Source: Bradyrhizobium lupini (GTDB lineage: Bacteria; Pseudomonadota; Alphaproteobacteria; Rhizobiales; Xanthobacteraceae). From it: DNA of 64,000 nucleotides. This document shows positions 55,021 to 62,369 of the stretch, in pieces. Position 1 is the stretch's first letter. Each line of letters opens with the position of its first letter. The notes beneath the pieces were generated by a model that had not been told where the DNA came from, did no database searches, and saw nothing but the letters and a program-made list of their open reading frames with translations. The stretch covers positions 6,715,001-6,779,000 of the forward strand of contig NZ_CP162553.1 in the NCBI RefSeq assembly GCF_040939785.1, in the 5' to 3' direction. A program made the position numbers and the translations under genes.

Positions 55021-55506
55021 ATGCGCGCTGTGGCGCTCGCTGCCTTTCTGATCGGACTGCCCGCGACGGCGTTTGCCGGCGGCGGCTTCGATATCGTCGT
55101 TCCCGGTCGCCCCGGCGTGCCCATCATCATCAACAACATCGACGCGTCCTATGCCGTGATCGAGGGGACCTGGGGCCTGGGGAAGAACGTCCAGGTGCAG
55201 CCCACGATCTATGGCGGACGCTATGTCGCCGAGCGCCAGCCCACGGACGTCGGCCACTACTACCCGACGCTGGGCCTGCGGCCCGGCTATGGCCGGCTCG
55301 AGGTCGAACCGCCCGCGAACCGCAAATTGCCCAAGCCGCCCGATAGCTATCACCAGAGCTGGGGCGCCCAATCGGCGCCGCTGCCGCCGCAGATGGACGT
55401 GCCCGTCAATCCGCCGCCGGTGATCCTCGCGCCTGAGTTCAACGACCAGCCGCGGCGTCCTCGGCCGCGGCCGCGTGCAGAGATGCCCGGCAAGCCGCCG
55501 GGTTAA
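55021..55506 (+). CDS. Exported proline-rich protein
   Basis: 161 residues from the ATG at 55021. A signal peptide (MRAVALAAFLIGLPATAFAG) is followed by GGFDIVVPGRPGVPIIINNI, a beta-like block, and a Pro/Arg-rich tail (RRPRPRPRAEMPGKPPG). A short gene for another exported protein follows 41 bases on. Both look like envelope proteins without known function. Similar proteins are common in Bradyrhizobium by impression. Confidence 0.7.
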   Translation: MRAVALAAFLIGLPATAFAGGGFDIVVPGRPGVPIIINNIDASYAVIEGTWGLGKNVQVQPTIYGGRYVAERQPTDVGHYYPTLGLRPGYGRLEVEPPANRKLPKPPDSYHQSWGAQSAPLPPQMDVPVNPPPVILAPEFNDQPRRPRPRPRAEMPGKPPG

Positions 55507-55547
55507 GAAACGACAATCCAAAAAACGGAAATCAACAGGAGAGAGTA

Positions 55548-56075
55548 ATGCGTCAGATGATTTCGGGACTGGTCGCGGCGGCTGCCGTGATGTTCGCCGC
55601 CACCGCGCCCGCCGCGGCCTGCGGCTTCGATCCGTGCCAGCCGGTCGCGCCGGTCTATTCCGGCTGTAACACCGGCTGCGGCGGTTATGGGACCGGGTAC
55701 GGCTACGGCGCCTATGAGCGTCTCGCCGAGCCCACCACGCAATATTATCACGTCAACCAGGGCCCGACCTACACCGGCCCGGGCGCCTTCGCGCCGTATC
55801 CGACCTACCGTGAGGACGCGGTGGTTGCGCCCGCCAATTACGGCTACGGCCGTGGCTATGGCTATGGGCACGGCTATGGCTATCGCGCCGCCGCGGTCGA
55901 AGCGCCGGCCGCCTATCCCTACCGCCGCCCGTATTACCGTCCGTATCGCTACGGCTACGGCCCGCGCGCCGGCTATCTGCCGCGCACGCATTACGGCTAC
56001 GGTCCGCGCTACGGCTACGCCCCGCGCCATGCGCCGTATTATGGCGGCCACCGTGTGCTGCGCCGCTATTACTGA
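55548..56075 (+). CDS. Exported Gly/Tyr-rich protein
   Basis: 175 residues. Signal peptide (MRQMISGLVAAAAVMFAATAPAAA), then four Cys in CGFDPCQPV and CNTGCGGYG, and a long Gly-Tyr-Arg-Pro repeat region (YGYGRGYGYGHGYGYR; PYRRPYYRPYRYGYGP). Such tyrosine-rich tails occur in surface or matrix proteins of rhizobia; the role is unknown. A strong terminator follows. Confidence 0.72.
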   Translation: MRQMISGLVAAAAVMFAATAPAAACGFDPCQPVAPVYSGCNTGCGGYGTGYGYGAYERLAEPTTQYYHVNQGPTYTGPGAFAPYPTYREDAVVAPANYGYGRGYGYGHGYGYRAAAVEAPAAYPYRRPYYRPYRYGYGPRAGYLPRTHYGYGPRYGYAPRHAPYYGGHRVLRRYY

Positions 56076-56100
56076 TCGCTTGATCGGTTGAGCCAACGAG

Positions 56101-56137
56101 ACGCCCGTCCGCGATGCGGACGGGCGTTCTGTTTTGT
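56101..56137 (+). terminator. Terminator of the Gly/Tyr-rich gene
   Basis: ACGCCCGTCCGC (56101-56112) and GCGGACGGGCGT (56116-56127) make a 12-bp stem with loop GAT, followed by TCTGTTTTGTT. Confidence 0.88.
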
Positions 56138-56967
56138 TACCGCTTCATCAGCCCGAGCCGGCTCGCGCCGACATAGAGCGAGAGCACGGCGGCATTCGAG
56201 ACGTTGAGACTCTTGATCTCTCCGGGCATGTCGAGCCGCGCCACGACGCTGCAGGTCTCGCGTGTCAATTGCCGCAGGCCCTTGCCTTCCGCGCCCAGCA
56301 CCAGCGCGAGCGGCTCGCGCAGGGTGACCTCGGAAAGATCCGCACTGCCTTCACTGTCCAGCCCGACAGTCTGGAAGCCGAGCTCGTTCATCGTGGTCAA
56401 TGCGCGGGCGAGGTTTTGCACCGTCACCATCGGGACCAACTCCAGCGCGCCGGAGGCGGCCTTGGCCAGCACGCCGGTCGCTTCCGGACTGTGACGCGCG
56501 GTGGTGACGATCGCCTTCACCGCAAAGGCGGCCGCCGAGCGCAGGATGGCGCCGACATTGTGCGGATCGGTGATCTGGTCGAGCACCAGCACCATGCCGT
56601 CCTGCTCCAAATCCTCGATGTCGGGCGAGGGCAGGGGATCGGCCTCGGCGAGCAGGCCCTGGTGCACGGCGTTGGGCGACAGCAGCCGGTCGATCTCCTG
56701 GGGCCGGACGATCTCGGGCGTGACCGGGATCGCGATGTTCTCGTCCGCCAGACGCCTTGCGGCGTTCTCGGTCAGCGTCAGCTTGCGGATCTGCCGCTGG
56801 GGGTTGGCGAGCGCCATGGAGACGGTGTGCCAGCCATAGAGGATGACAAGCCCGTCGGCGTCCGAATCGCGATCGCGGCGGGCCGGGCGACCGGCCGATT
56901 TTCCGGGCCTGTTGAAGGGCTTAGACCCGCCGCGGGGGCCCCTCGGGTTGAATTTTCGATCCTTCAT
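56137..56967 (-). CDS. rlmB: 23S rRNA 2'-O-methyltransferase (RlmB/TrmH family)
   Basis: 276 residues from the ATG at 56967. An N-terminal basic tail (about 40 residues) and substrate-binding domain (ILYGWHTVSMAL) precede the SPOUT catalytic domain. Its knot motifs are LVLDQITDPHNVGAILRSAA, LALVLGAEGKGLR and IKSLNVSNAAVLSLY. RlmB methylates G2251 of 23S rRNA in E. coli; family members could also act on tRNA. It is close to the tRNA-Tyr gene, on the other strand. Confidence 0.9.
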   Translation of the reverse strand: MKDRKFNPRGPRGGSKPFNRPGKSAGRPARRDRDSDADGLVILYGWHTVSMALANPQRQIRKLTLTENAARRLADENIAIPVTPEIVRPQEIDRLLSPNAVHQGLLAEADPLPSPDIEDLEQDGMVLVLDQITDPHNVGAILRSAAAFAVKAIVTTARHSPEATGVLAKAASGALELVPMVTVQNLARALTTMNELGFQTVGLDSEGSADLSEVTLREPLALVLGAEGKGLRQLTRETCSVVARLDMPGEIKSLNVSNAAVLSLYVGASRLGLMKR

Positions 56968-57173
56968 GGGCTCGCTTGTGTCACGGGTCCCGGAATATGG
57001 CAATTTGGGTGGTGTCGGGGGCGATTTTAGCTGTTCGCCTCGGTTGACTTTACCCCATCGCTTCGCCGATAACCGCGCCCGGTCGCGCCCCCATCCGGGC
57101 TGTCGCGGCCTTCACGTTCCATGGCCGTCTTCGGTCGCCGGCAAGGTCCGGCCCGATTGTGCTGCCGTCGAGC

Positions 57174-57259
57174 GGGGGAGTGTCCCGAGTGGCAAAGGGA
57201 GCTGACTGTAAATCAGCCGCCTCATGGCTTCGCAGGTTCGAGTCCTGCCTCCCCCACCA
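57174..57259 (+). tRNA. tRNA-Tyr (anticodon GTA)
   Basis: An 86-base class II tRNA with a long variable arm. Acceptor stem GGGGGAG / CTCCCCC, anticodon loop ACTGTAAAT in the stem CTGA / TCAG, T-arm GCAGGTTCGAGTCCTGC, and an encoded CCA. tRNA-Tyr genes are common phage and island integration targets, and the gene content changes right after this one. Confidence 0.95.
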
Positions 57260-57381
57260 GTGAAATCAACGGCTTAGGCCGACGTCCCAAGGACCCGATT
57301 TCGCCCCCGATCGGGCCGGGGGCAGATTCCGTCCAACATTCCGACGTTGCCTCTTGCCGGTGCCGGAGCGATCGTCCCGGC

Positions 57382-58218
57382 ATGAAAATCTTCATCGCAT
57401 CCGACCTGCACGGCGAGGCCTGGTCTCACGGCTACGACGTCCCCGAAGGACTCGATTTCGACGTCGCGGTTTTCGCCGGGGACGTCCACCACGCCTACCG
57501 GGCGGTGAGCTGGCTGACCAATCAGCGCGCGCTGTGGGGCAAGGAGGTGCTCTTCGTAGCCGGCAACCACGAGTATTACGGATCCATCCTGGAAGACGCC
57601 GCGGCCGAGATCCGCGACCGGGCGCGCCGGACCAACGTGAGGTTTTTGGATGCGACCGAAGTGCCGGTGATCGACGGCGTCCGCTTCCTCGGCTGCACGA
57701 TGTGGACCGACTACCGCTTCGATGCCGAGAGCCAGGCGCACGGCCTCCACGCCGGACGCTACATGAACGACAACAAATTCATCAGGACTTCGAACGGCGC
57801 CGAATTCCCCAAGCCCTTCACGCCCGTCGAGGCCCTCAAGCGCCACTTGGCCGAGCGGCGCTGGCTGACCGACCGCCTTTCGGAGGAGCACGACGGCCCG
57901 ACCGTCGTTGTCACCCACCATGCGCCGCACCCCGGCTCGCTGCACGAGCGCTATGAGGACGAGCCCCTCAACGCGTCGTTCATCAGCGATCTCTCCGACA
58001 TCATCGTGGAGCACCAGCCGGCGCTCTGGATCCACGGGCATGTCCACGACAGTCACGACTACATCGTGGGAAGCGACGGGGTCGTGAGCGGCGCCGGCGG
58101 CGACGGGACTCGCATAGTCTGCAATCCGGCTGGTTATGCCTGGGAGCCGAATACCGGCTTCATTCCCGACTTGGTCGTCGAGATCCCGGAGTGGGCGCCG
58201 CGCCCGCGCTTCCGTTAG
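57382..58218 (+). CDS. Metallophosphoesterase, island-borne
   Basis: 278 residues from the ATG at 57382. The calcineurin-like motifs are complete: SDLHGE at about 7-12, GDVHH, GNHEYY, THHAPHPGS and HGHVHDS near 220. It is a two-metal phosphoesterase, possibly acting on nucleic acid, protein phosphate or a cyclic nucleotide. It is unlike the other phosphoesterase in the window at 10849. It is the first gene after tRNA-Tyr; phages and islands often carry such enzymes. No ribosome site of quality. Confidence 0.85.
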   Translation: MKIFIASDLHGEAWSHGYDVPEGLDFDVAVFAGDVHHAYRAVSWLTNQRALWGKEVLFVAGNHEYYGSILEDAAAEIRDRARRTNVRFLDATEVPVIDGVRFLGCTMWTDYRFDAESQAHGLHAGRYMNDNKFIRTSNGAEFPKPFTPVEALKRHLAERRWLTDRLSEEHDGPTVVVTHHAPHPGSLHERYEDEPLNASFISDLSDIIVEHQPALWIHGHVHDSHDYIVGSDGVVSGAGGDGTRIVCNPAGYAWEPNTGFIPDLVVEIPEWAPRPRFR

Positions 58219-58279
58219 TCATTGCGTCTCGGCACCCGTCTCCCGCGCAGGAATCCGTGGCTCGCCTTGGTGGGCGAGC

Positions 58280-58534
58280 GTGCTGGCGGACCCCAGGGCC
58301 GAGACGTCGCGCCCGCGCGCCGATCGCACGCTCGCGGAGATCAGGTCCGAGGACCTGCGCGTCGAATGCCTCAAGTGCTTCCGCGTCGTCTGGTTGACGC
58401 GCGCGGAGGCGCTGCAGAGCTACGATCCCGGCTCACTCTGGAAGGAGATCGCCGTGCGGCTCCTCGCCGACGGCTGCATGCACCGGACCGGGCGTCACGA
58501 GGAGGACGGGTGCTGGCCTGATTTCAGGAGCTGA
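58280..58534 (+). CDS. Small zinc-ribbon-like protein
   Basis: 84 residues from a GTG at 58280. SEDLRVECLKCFRVVWLTRA gives a CxxC pair, and near the end GCMHRTGRHEEDGCWPDF gives another Cys-His-rich block. Such small proteins are common in rhizobial genomes and may bind one zinc; the role is unknown. The stop overlaps the end of the convergent minus-strand gene by 40 bases. Confidence 0.6.
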   Translation: MLADPRAETSRPRADRTLAEIRSEDLRVECLKCFRVVWLTRAEALQSYDPGSLWKEIAVRLLADGCMHRTGRHEEDGCWPDFRS

Positions 58535-58812
58535 AGCTCAGCCATGACGATCTCGAACCACTCGTCGCGAACCTCAGGCTCGGCGTAGAAGCCGTCTTCC
58601 CACTTGCGCTCCCTACACTCGTTGAGGAGCTTGTCCGCGATAGCTTCAGCAGCTTCTCTCAACGGCGCGGGGGGCTCCGTCTCTCGCCTGACAATCGTTT
58701 TGACAAACCAGAACAGGTCGCTCGGTGCCATCCGCCGCTCCGCCGCCAGCTGCACGATGTCCAGCTGGCTTTCCTGGCTGAAACCGTCTTCAGGCATTTC
58801 GGCGACGGTCAT
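58495..58812 (-). CDS. Small island protein, last gene of an overlapping operon
   Basis: 105 residues from the ATG at 58812 (MTVAEMPEDGFSQESQLDIV). The ATG overlaps the TGA of the preceding gene (ATGA), so translation is probably coupled. Acidic, helical, no known domain; WFEIVMAELQLLKSGQHP closes it. It is the last gene of a six-gene minus-strand chain. Its 3' end overlaps the convergent zinc-ribbon gene by 40 bases. Confidence 0.6.
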   Translation of the reverse strand: MTVAEMPEDGFSQESQLDIVQLAAERRMAPSDLFWFVKTIVRRETEPPAPLREAAEAIADKLLNECRERKWEDGFYAEPEVRDEWFEIVMAELQLLKSGQHPSSS

Positions 58813-59003
58813 CACGCGCTCTCCTTCCGCTGGGATTCCACATGGACGCAAGCCTGCTCCCGCAACTCGTCGAGCGTGATGAGGCCATCTACATAAGCGC
58901 GGACGAGCGCAGGCGCTCCCGGCTTAACAACCCCGTCGATCACCGTCGCGGCGTCGATCAGAACGGCCCAGGCACGGAAGGCATTGCGCGTCACCCAGGG
59001 CAT
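58812..59003 (-). CDS. Small island protein (63 residues)
   Basis: MPWVTRNAFRAWAVLIDAAT and onward, ending ACVHVESQRKESA. No known domain; one helical repeat region (VRAYVDGLITLDELREQA). Start and stop overlap both neighbours by the ATGA pattern, which supports it as a true coding gene in the chain. Confidence 0.6.
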   Translation of the reverse strand: MPWVTRNAFRAWAVLIDAATVIDGVVKPGAPALVRAYVDGLITLDELREQACVHVESQRKESA

Positions 59004-59185
59004 CAGCGATCCCTCTTCTTGCGCCGCTTGGCCGGCCGCCGCTTCTCCCAGTCGCCGTGCACCACCTGATGCCGCGGATGACGGAGGTCTCTAACCAGCG
59101 AGAAGATGCTAGGCGTCGGTCGCACGGCTTCGCGGACCGCCTGCACGACGACGTCGATTGCGAGATCCTCGATCTCACGCATCAC
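59003..59185 (-). CDS. Small basic island protein (60 residues)
   Basis: MMREIEDLAIDVVVQAVREA and then a basic tail rich in Arg/Lys (EKRRPAKRRKKRDR), which could bind nucleic acid. It starts at 59185 or 59182, overlapping the end of the previous gene by up to eleven bases, and ends by an ATGA overlap with the next. No known domain. Confidence 0.55.
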   Translation of the reverse strand: MMREIEDLAIDVVVQAVREAVRPTPSIFSLVRDLRHPRHQVVHGDWEKRRPAKRRKKRDR

Positions 59186-59375
59186 GCATCTCCTTCCGCT
59201 GTCCGATCGTGCCGTAGACGGCCTCCAGATCCCTGAACGCGGCGTCCATGTTGTCGACGTGCTGGCGCGCCTTCGCGAAGTAGCGGTGGCGCCGGGATCC
59301 GTGATCGAAAGGATTCGTCGGGCCGCGGTAGGCAGCCTCCCGGGCGGCGGTGCGGTCGGCGCGCTTGGCGGACAT
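59175..59375 (-). CDS. Small island protein (66 residues)
   Basis: MSAKRADRTAAREAAYRGPT, then NPFDHGSRRHRYFAKARQHV and DNMDAAFRDLEAVYGTIGQR. Basic N-terminus and a C-terminal helix. Its ATG overlaps the TGA of the upstream gene. No function known to me. Confidence 0.6.
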   Translation of the reverse strand: MSAKRADRTAAREAAYRGPTNPFDHGSRRHRYFAKARQHVDNMDAAFRDLEAVYGTIGQRKEMRDA

Positions 59376-59659
59376 CAGGCGCGGTCCCGAATTGAAACGA
59401 TGAAGGACGGGTACGGAAATCCACCAGAGTATGGCTTCGGCGCCATGCTCGGGAAGCGGTGCGACCCGGTAGGATTCAGCTTTCTGACGACCAGGCCGCG
59501 CTCTAGCAGCGCCGCGATGAAGCGGCCGTCGAATTCTTCCTCCGGCCTGTTCGGGACGCCACCGCCGACGTCTGGGTCGTAGCTCGCCTCCTGCAGGGCC
59601 TCGTTGATCGCGGCGCCGTATGGCTCGGACTGATAATACGCGTCGTCGTGTTCGATCAT
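59375..59659 (-). CDS. Small island protein (94 residues)
   Basis: MIEHDDAYYQSEPYGAAINE and on, from the ATG at 59659 which overlaps the stop of the previous gene (TGATG). It is acidic in its first half (EEEFDGRFIAALLERGLVV) and ends IVSIRDRA. No domain recognised. The longer upstream frame to 59800 is in the body of the next gene and rejected. Confidence 0.6.
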   Translation of the reverse strand: MIEHDDAYYQSEPYGAAINEALQEASYDPDVGGGVPNRPEEEFDGRFIAALLERGLVVRKLNPTGSHRFPSMAPKPYSGGFPYPSFIVSIRDRA

Positions 59660-59871
59660 CAGATCACCCGATATCTGGTCAGCGTCTGGTAGTGGAACGG
59701 CTTCTCCGGCCAGGGCGCCGGGCCGCCGTACACAAACATGTCGAGCATGCTCTTGCTCATCTCTGTCTTCACGTCGCTCGCCACGTTCTCGACCGTGCAC
59801 GTCATGGCGTCGATCTCAGGCGCCGGCGGCGGCGTCATCGAGCTGCTATCGAACAGGCGGCCGTCGGCCAT
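59659..59871 (-). CDS. Small island protein (70 residues), first of the chain
   Basis: MADGRLFDSSSMTPPPAPEI and onward; ends PFHYQTLTRYRVI. The start codon and its AAGGAA ribosome site lie inside the first of three tandem 20-base repeats (59869-59937). A Met/Cys-containing middle (DAMTCTVENVASDVKTEMSK) has no known motif. It is the first gene of the six-gene chain. Confidence 0.6.
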   Translation of the reverse strand: MADGRLFDSSSMTPPPAPEIDAMTCTVENVASDVKTEMSKSMLDMFVYGGPAPWPEKPFHYQTLTRYRVI

Positions 59872-59937
59872 GGTCTCAAATTCCTTATCGAGGTCTCAAA
59901 TCTCTTAGATTCAGGGGCGAGGTCTCAGATCTCTTAC
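59869..59937. repeat. Three 20-base repeats spanning a translation start
   Basis: On the minus strand: GTAAGAGATCTGAGACCTCG (59918-59937), CTAAGAGATTTGAGACCTCG (59889-59908) and ATAAGGAATTTGAGACCATG (59869-59888). The last holds the Shine-Dalgarno and the ATG of the 59659 gene. The first two keep the AAGAGA but have TCG in place of ATG. Confidence 0.75.
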
Positions 59938-59945
59938 GTTTGAAA

Positions 59946-59982
59946 CGCGGGCGCCGCCCCCATACGGAAGGCAGCGCCCGCG
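59946..59982 (-). terminator. Hairpin downstream of the AAA/DUF6634-like operon
   Basis: CGCGGGCGC (59946-59954) and GCGCCCGCG (59974-59982) pair perfectly over 9 bp. On the minus strand the hairpin is followed by TTTC. It stands between the end of the AAA operon (60206) and the small-gene chain (start 59871), so it could separate two transcripts. Confidence 0.4.
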
Positions 59983-59997
59983 AGTGGCCCCGGCTCC

Positions 59998-60219
59998 GTG
60001 CCGGCTTTGCCCGCGGCGTCCGCAGGCGTCGGGATCGAACCGAACGCTTCTCACCAGATCTCGGCCAGCGAGGCGGAATTGAACCGCACCAAGCTCGATC
60101 ACGCACAGATCATCCCCGACGCCCCGGCGAAACGGAAGCGCCTCGTGAGGCGGTCGTCGAAGAATTTGCTGAGAGCGCCGAGCGAAGTCCGCGCCTTTTG
60201 GATACCTAAGGCGTTTTAG
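59998..60219 (+). CDS. Possible small basic protein
   Basis: 73 residues from a GTG (MPALPAASAGVGIEPNASHQ). The third codon positions are GC-rich as in real genes. A basic stretch (PAKRKRLVRRSSKNLLRAPS) suggests nucleic acid contact. It is convergent with the 60206 gene and overlaps it by 14 bases. I see no ribosome site of quality, so it may be chance. Confidence 0.3.
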   Translation: MPALPAASAGVGIEPNASHQISASEAELNRTKLDHAQIIPDAPAKRKRLVRRSSKNLLRAPSEVRAFWIPKAF

Positions 60220-60487
60220 CTTCCCTCTCCAGCCACCAGAGCCCGTCCTCGCACAGCGCCCAGCGGAGGCCGGCGTCGATCCAGAGGATCACATCCGTCC
60301 GGATCACGCCCTTGCGGCTCTCCGGGCTTCCGATGATCACCGCTTCGGGTAGCGAGAACGAAGGCGCGAAGGACCAGGCGTAGATCCTCCGCTGCCGGAC
60401 GCGCATGTCGATCTCGTCTGGCGTCGGCCGCCATCCGGTCTGCAGGCGCTCCAGCAGTCGCGCCACATGCTCTTCGTCGCCGCTCAT
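60206..60487 (-). CDS. DUF6634-like protein, copy 2
   Basis: 93 residues from the ATG at 60487. After a helical start (MSGDEEHVARLLERLQTGWR) comes PTPDEIDMRVRQRRIYAWSF and then IGSPESRKGVIRTDVILWID, then AGLRWALCEDGLWWLERE. The order G[H/S]P..G..TxxIxxxD..xRWA...LW.L repeats that of the preceding gene. The family resembles DUF6634 as I recall it. The ATG overlaps the stop of the upstream gene by four bases. Confidence 0.6.
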   Translation of the reverse strand: MSGDEEHVARLLERLQTGWRPTPDEIDMRVRQRRIYAWSFAPSFSLPEAVIIGSPESRKGVIRTDVILWIDAGLRWALCEDGLWWLEREAKTP

Positions 60488-60804
60488 AGCTCGACCCCGT
60501 CGATCGGAATCTCGGTGCCCTCCGGCTCGCCGAGATTCCAGAGCCGCGTCAACGTCCGCGCCCACCGCCCCTTGCGGTCGAGCCAAACGATCTCGCCGGT
60601 GGTAGTCGGCTTTCCGTCCGGAACGCGTGGATGTCCGAACGGGAGTCCACACAGCGTCAGGGCATACCCGCCGTCAGGCGCCCTCGTTATCCCAGGTGCC
60701 CATTGCTCGAGCCTTGGCGCGACAGCCAGCACATCGGCCGGCGGCTCCTCGCCGCGCAGGTAGCTCTCGACGTCGTTCCGCAGCAGCTTCTCTTCCAATG
60801 ACAT
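60484..60804 (-). CDS. DUF6634-like protein, copy 1
   Basis: 106 residues from the ATG at 60804. MSLEEKLLRNDVESYLRGEE opens, then PRLEQWAPGI, LCGLPFGHPRVPDGKP, TTTGEIVWLDRKGRWARTLT and RLWNLGEPEG. The part GHPxxxDGxxxTTxxxxxLDxxxxWARTxxRxxxLG matches my memory of DUF6634, a family of rhizobial proteins of unknown function. The start codon overlaps the ATPase stop (ATGA), so translation is coupled to the AAA+ gene. Confidence 0.65.
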   Translation of the reverse strand: MSLEEKLLRNDVESYLRGEEPPADVLAVAPRLEQWAPGITRAPDGGYALTLCGLPFGHPRVPDGKPTTTGEIVWLDRKGRWARTLTRLWNLGEPEGTEIPIDGVEL

Positions 60805-62180
60805 CAATGCCTCCGTGCGCACATGTCGCGCGCCTCCAGCGTCGCGCCGACCAGGCGCTGCAGCTTGCGCATGCTGAAGCGCTCCCGCGCCCAGGCCCTG
60901 CCGATGATCTCCAGCTCGTCCGCGGCGAGCGGCTCGTCGTGTGCGCGCGCATCGTCCTCGGCCGCGAGGTCGCGCATCACCAGCGCCGCCAGCCGCGGCA
61001 GGTGCGCCAGCGTGGGCGCCGGGATCTTGATGGCCCGGAATCGGTCGCGCAGCTGCGAGGGCAGGCGCTCGACCGAGTTGGCCGTGGCCAGGTGGATCAC
61101 GTAGGACAGGTCGAGTTCGGCGTCGATGCCGCTCTCCGGGTGCCTGCGCGACGTCTCGCGCTCCAGGAACGGCGTCATCGCCGACCATAGATTGCCGTTG
61201 TGCGTGCTCTCCGACGCCTTCTCGATCTCGTCGACCAACGCGATCGGGTTCGCGGTCCGCGACGCCAGCACGGCGCGCGCCGGTACGGACGCCTGGGCGC
61301 TAGTCCAGCCCTTCGGCGTTCCGCCGTACATGCCATCGAAAGCGCTCGCTGCATCAAAGCGGCTGACGTACATCTGCGGAGAAATCAGCTCGGCGAGCCT
61401 CCTGATCAGACGCGTTTTTCCGGTGCCCGGCTGCGACAACAACAAGCTCGGCTTGATCCTCGCCGGCTCGCCGCTGCGCAGGTCCTGCGTCAGCATCGCC
61501 ACCTCGCGCCACGCGTGCGGATATTCGTCCTGCAGGCGCTCGCGCACCTCGGCGGCGTCGCGGCAGACGACGAGCGGCAGCGGTTCGTCGCGCAGATCCT
61601 TCCACGCCTGCGGCAGGCCTTTTTCCTCGGCGCGGTCCTTGGGCATCACGACGACGGTCGGCGCCGCGGGATCCGGTTCTGTCATCTCGGGCTGTTCGTC
61701 GGCCTCCTGCTGCGTTCGGTGACGGTCATGAATCTCCTCTTTATCCGCCAGCCGGGCGGTGATCGCGAAAATCGAGTCCTTGTGGTCGCCCCACTTTCCG
61801 GCGGCGGCTTCCCACCACAGGTGCAGACGGGCGCGCAGCAGGGTCTCCTCCGCGGCATTCGTGATCACGGAGCGGTGCCGCAGCGACCAGGCGAGCTGGG
61901 GCACCACGGCGTTGAACGATTCCGGGCGGCGCGGGTCGCAGCACATCATCTGCCAGGCCAGCGCCAGCTCGCCGCAATCCTCCCGGCCCAGCCCGTAGAG
62001 CGCGTCAACCACGCCGGGGATCTCCTGCCTCAGGTCGCCGCCCTCGCCGAACATGCGCCAAAGCCCCTCAGCGCCGTCGGCGCCGATCATCGAGCGGCTC
62101 CGGTCGATCAGCCACGCGAACGCATCGTCCCAGCGTGTGTGCAACAAAAGGGTAAGTGCCGGATGCGGGAGATCGGTCAT
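60804..62180 (-). CDS. Lon-like AAA+ ATPase without protease domain
   Basis: 458 residues from the ATG at 62180. The first 180 residues are an unknown helical domain. AAA+ module from about 235: Walker A SQPGTGKTRL, Lon-type YGGTPKGWTSAQASVPARAV, Walker B NPIALVDEIEKAS, sensor 1 VIHLATANSVERLP, Arg finger region LRDRFRAIKIPAP. The C-terminal lid ends ERFSMRKLQRLVGATLEARD. The Lon S16 peptidase domain is absent. It may be an unfoldase, remodeller or motor working with the small proteins coupled to it. It is preceded by a 39-residue gene and followed by two DUF6634-like genes, each joined by ATGA. Confidence 0.82.
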   Translation of the reverse strand: MTDLPHPALTLLLHTRWDDAFAWLIDRSRSMIGADGAEGLWRMFGEGGDLRQEIPGVVDALYGLGREDCGELALAWQMMCCDPRRPESFNAVVPQLAWSLRHRSVITNAAEETLLRARLHLWWEAAAGKWGDHKDSIFAITARLADKEEIHDRHRTQQEADEQPEMTEPDPAAPTVVVMPKDRAEEKGLPQAWKDLRDEPLPLVVCRDAAEVRERLQDEYPHAWREVAMLTQDLRSGEPARIKPSLLLSQPGTGKTRLIRRLAELISPQMYVSRFDAASAFDGMYGGTPKGWTSAQASVPARAVLASRTANPIALVDEIEKASESTHNGNLWSAMTPFLERETSRRHPESGIDAELDLSYVIHLATANSVERLPSQLRDRFRAIKIPAPTLAHLPRLAALVMRDLAAEDDARAHDEPLAADELEIIGRAWARERFSMRKLQRLVGATLEARDMCARRH

Positions 62181-62296
62181 CGTTCGTCCTCCTCGGGCCG
62201 CGGCGGGGGCGGCGGCGCGCTCTCGGCGCGGTCCTCTTCGACCGTCCGGCGCCAGTAAGCTTCGGTAGACGAATCCTTGGTAGAAGCGTATGCCAT
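62177..62296 (-). CDS. 39-residue leader gene of the AAA+ operon
   Basis: MAYASTKDSSTEAYWRRTVE, then EDRAESAPPPPPRPEEDER. The stop overlaps the ATPase start (ATGA at 62177-62180), so this short acidic Pro-rich peptide is likely the first gene of the operon. A promoter-like TTGCAA-N17-TACAAA lies just upstream. It could be a real protein or a translational leader. Confidence 0.55.
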   Translation of the reverse strand: MAYASTKDSSTEAYWRRTVEEDRAESAPPPPPRPEEDER

Positions 62297-62325
62297 CGTG
62301 TACCAACCTGCCATCATTGGGTAGG

Positions 62326-62354
62326 TTTGTAGACCACAGTGTGTGCCATTGCAA
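62326..62354 (-). promoter_or_regulatory. Promoter of the AAA+ operon
   Basis: On the minus strand TTGCAA (62349-62354), 17 bases, TACAAA (62326-62331). An imperfect inverted repeat (AACCT at 62305-62309, AGGTT at 62323-62327) overlaps the start point. The divergent ribbon-helix-helix gene starts at 62370; the shared intergenic region of 73 bases fits autoregulation. Confidence 0.45.
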
Positions 62355-62369
62355 TGAAGGACTTGAATC

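Noticed and set aside
57382..58218. An integrase next to tRNA-Tyr
   Set aside because: The motifs are those of a metallophosphoesterase, with no tyrosine recombinase residues.
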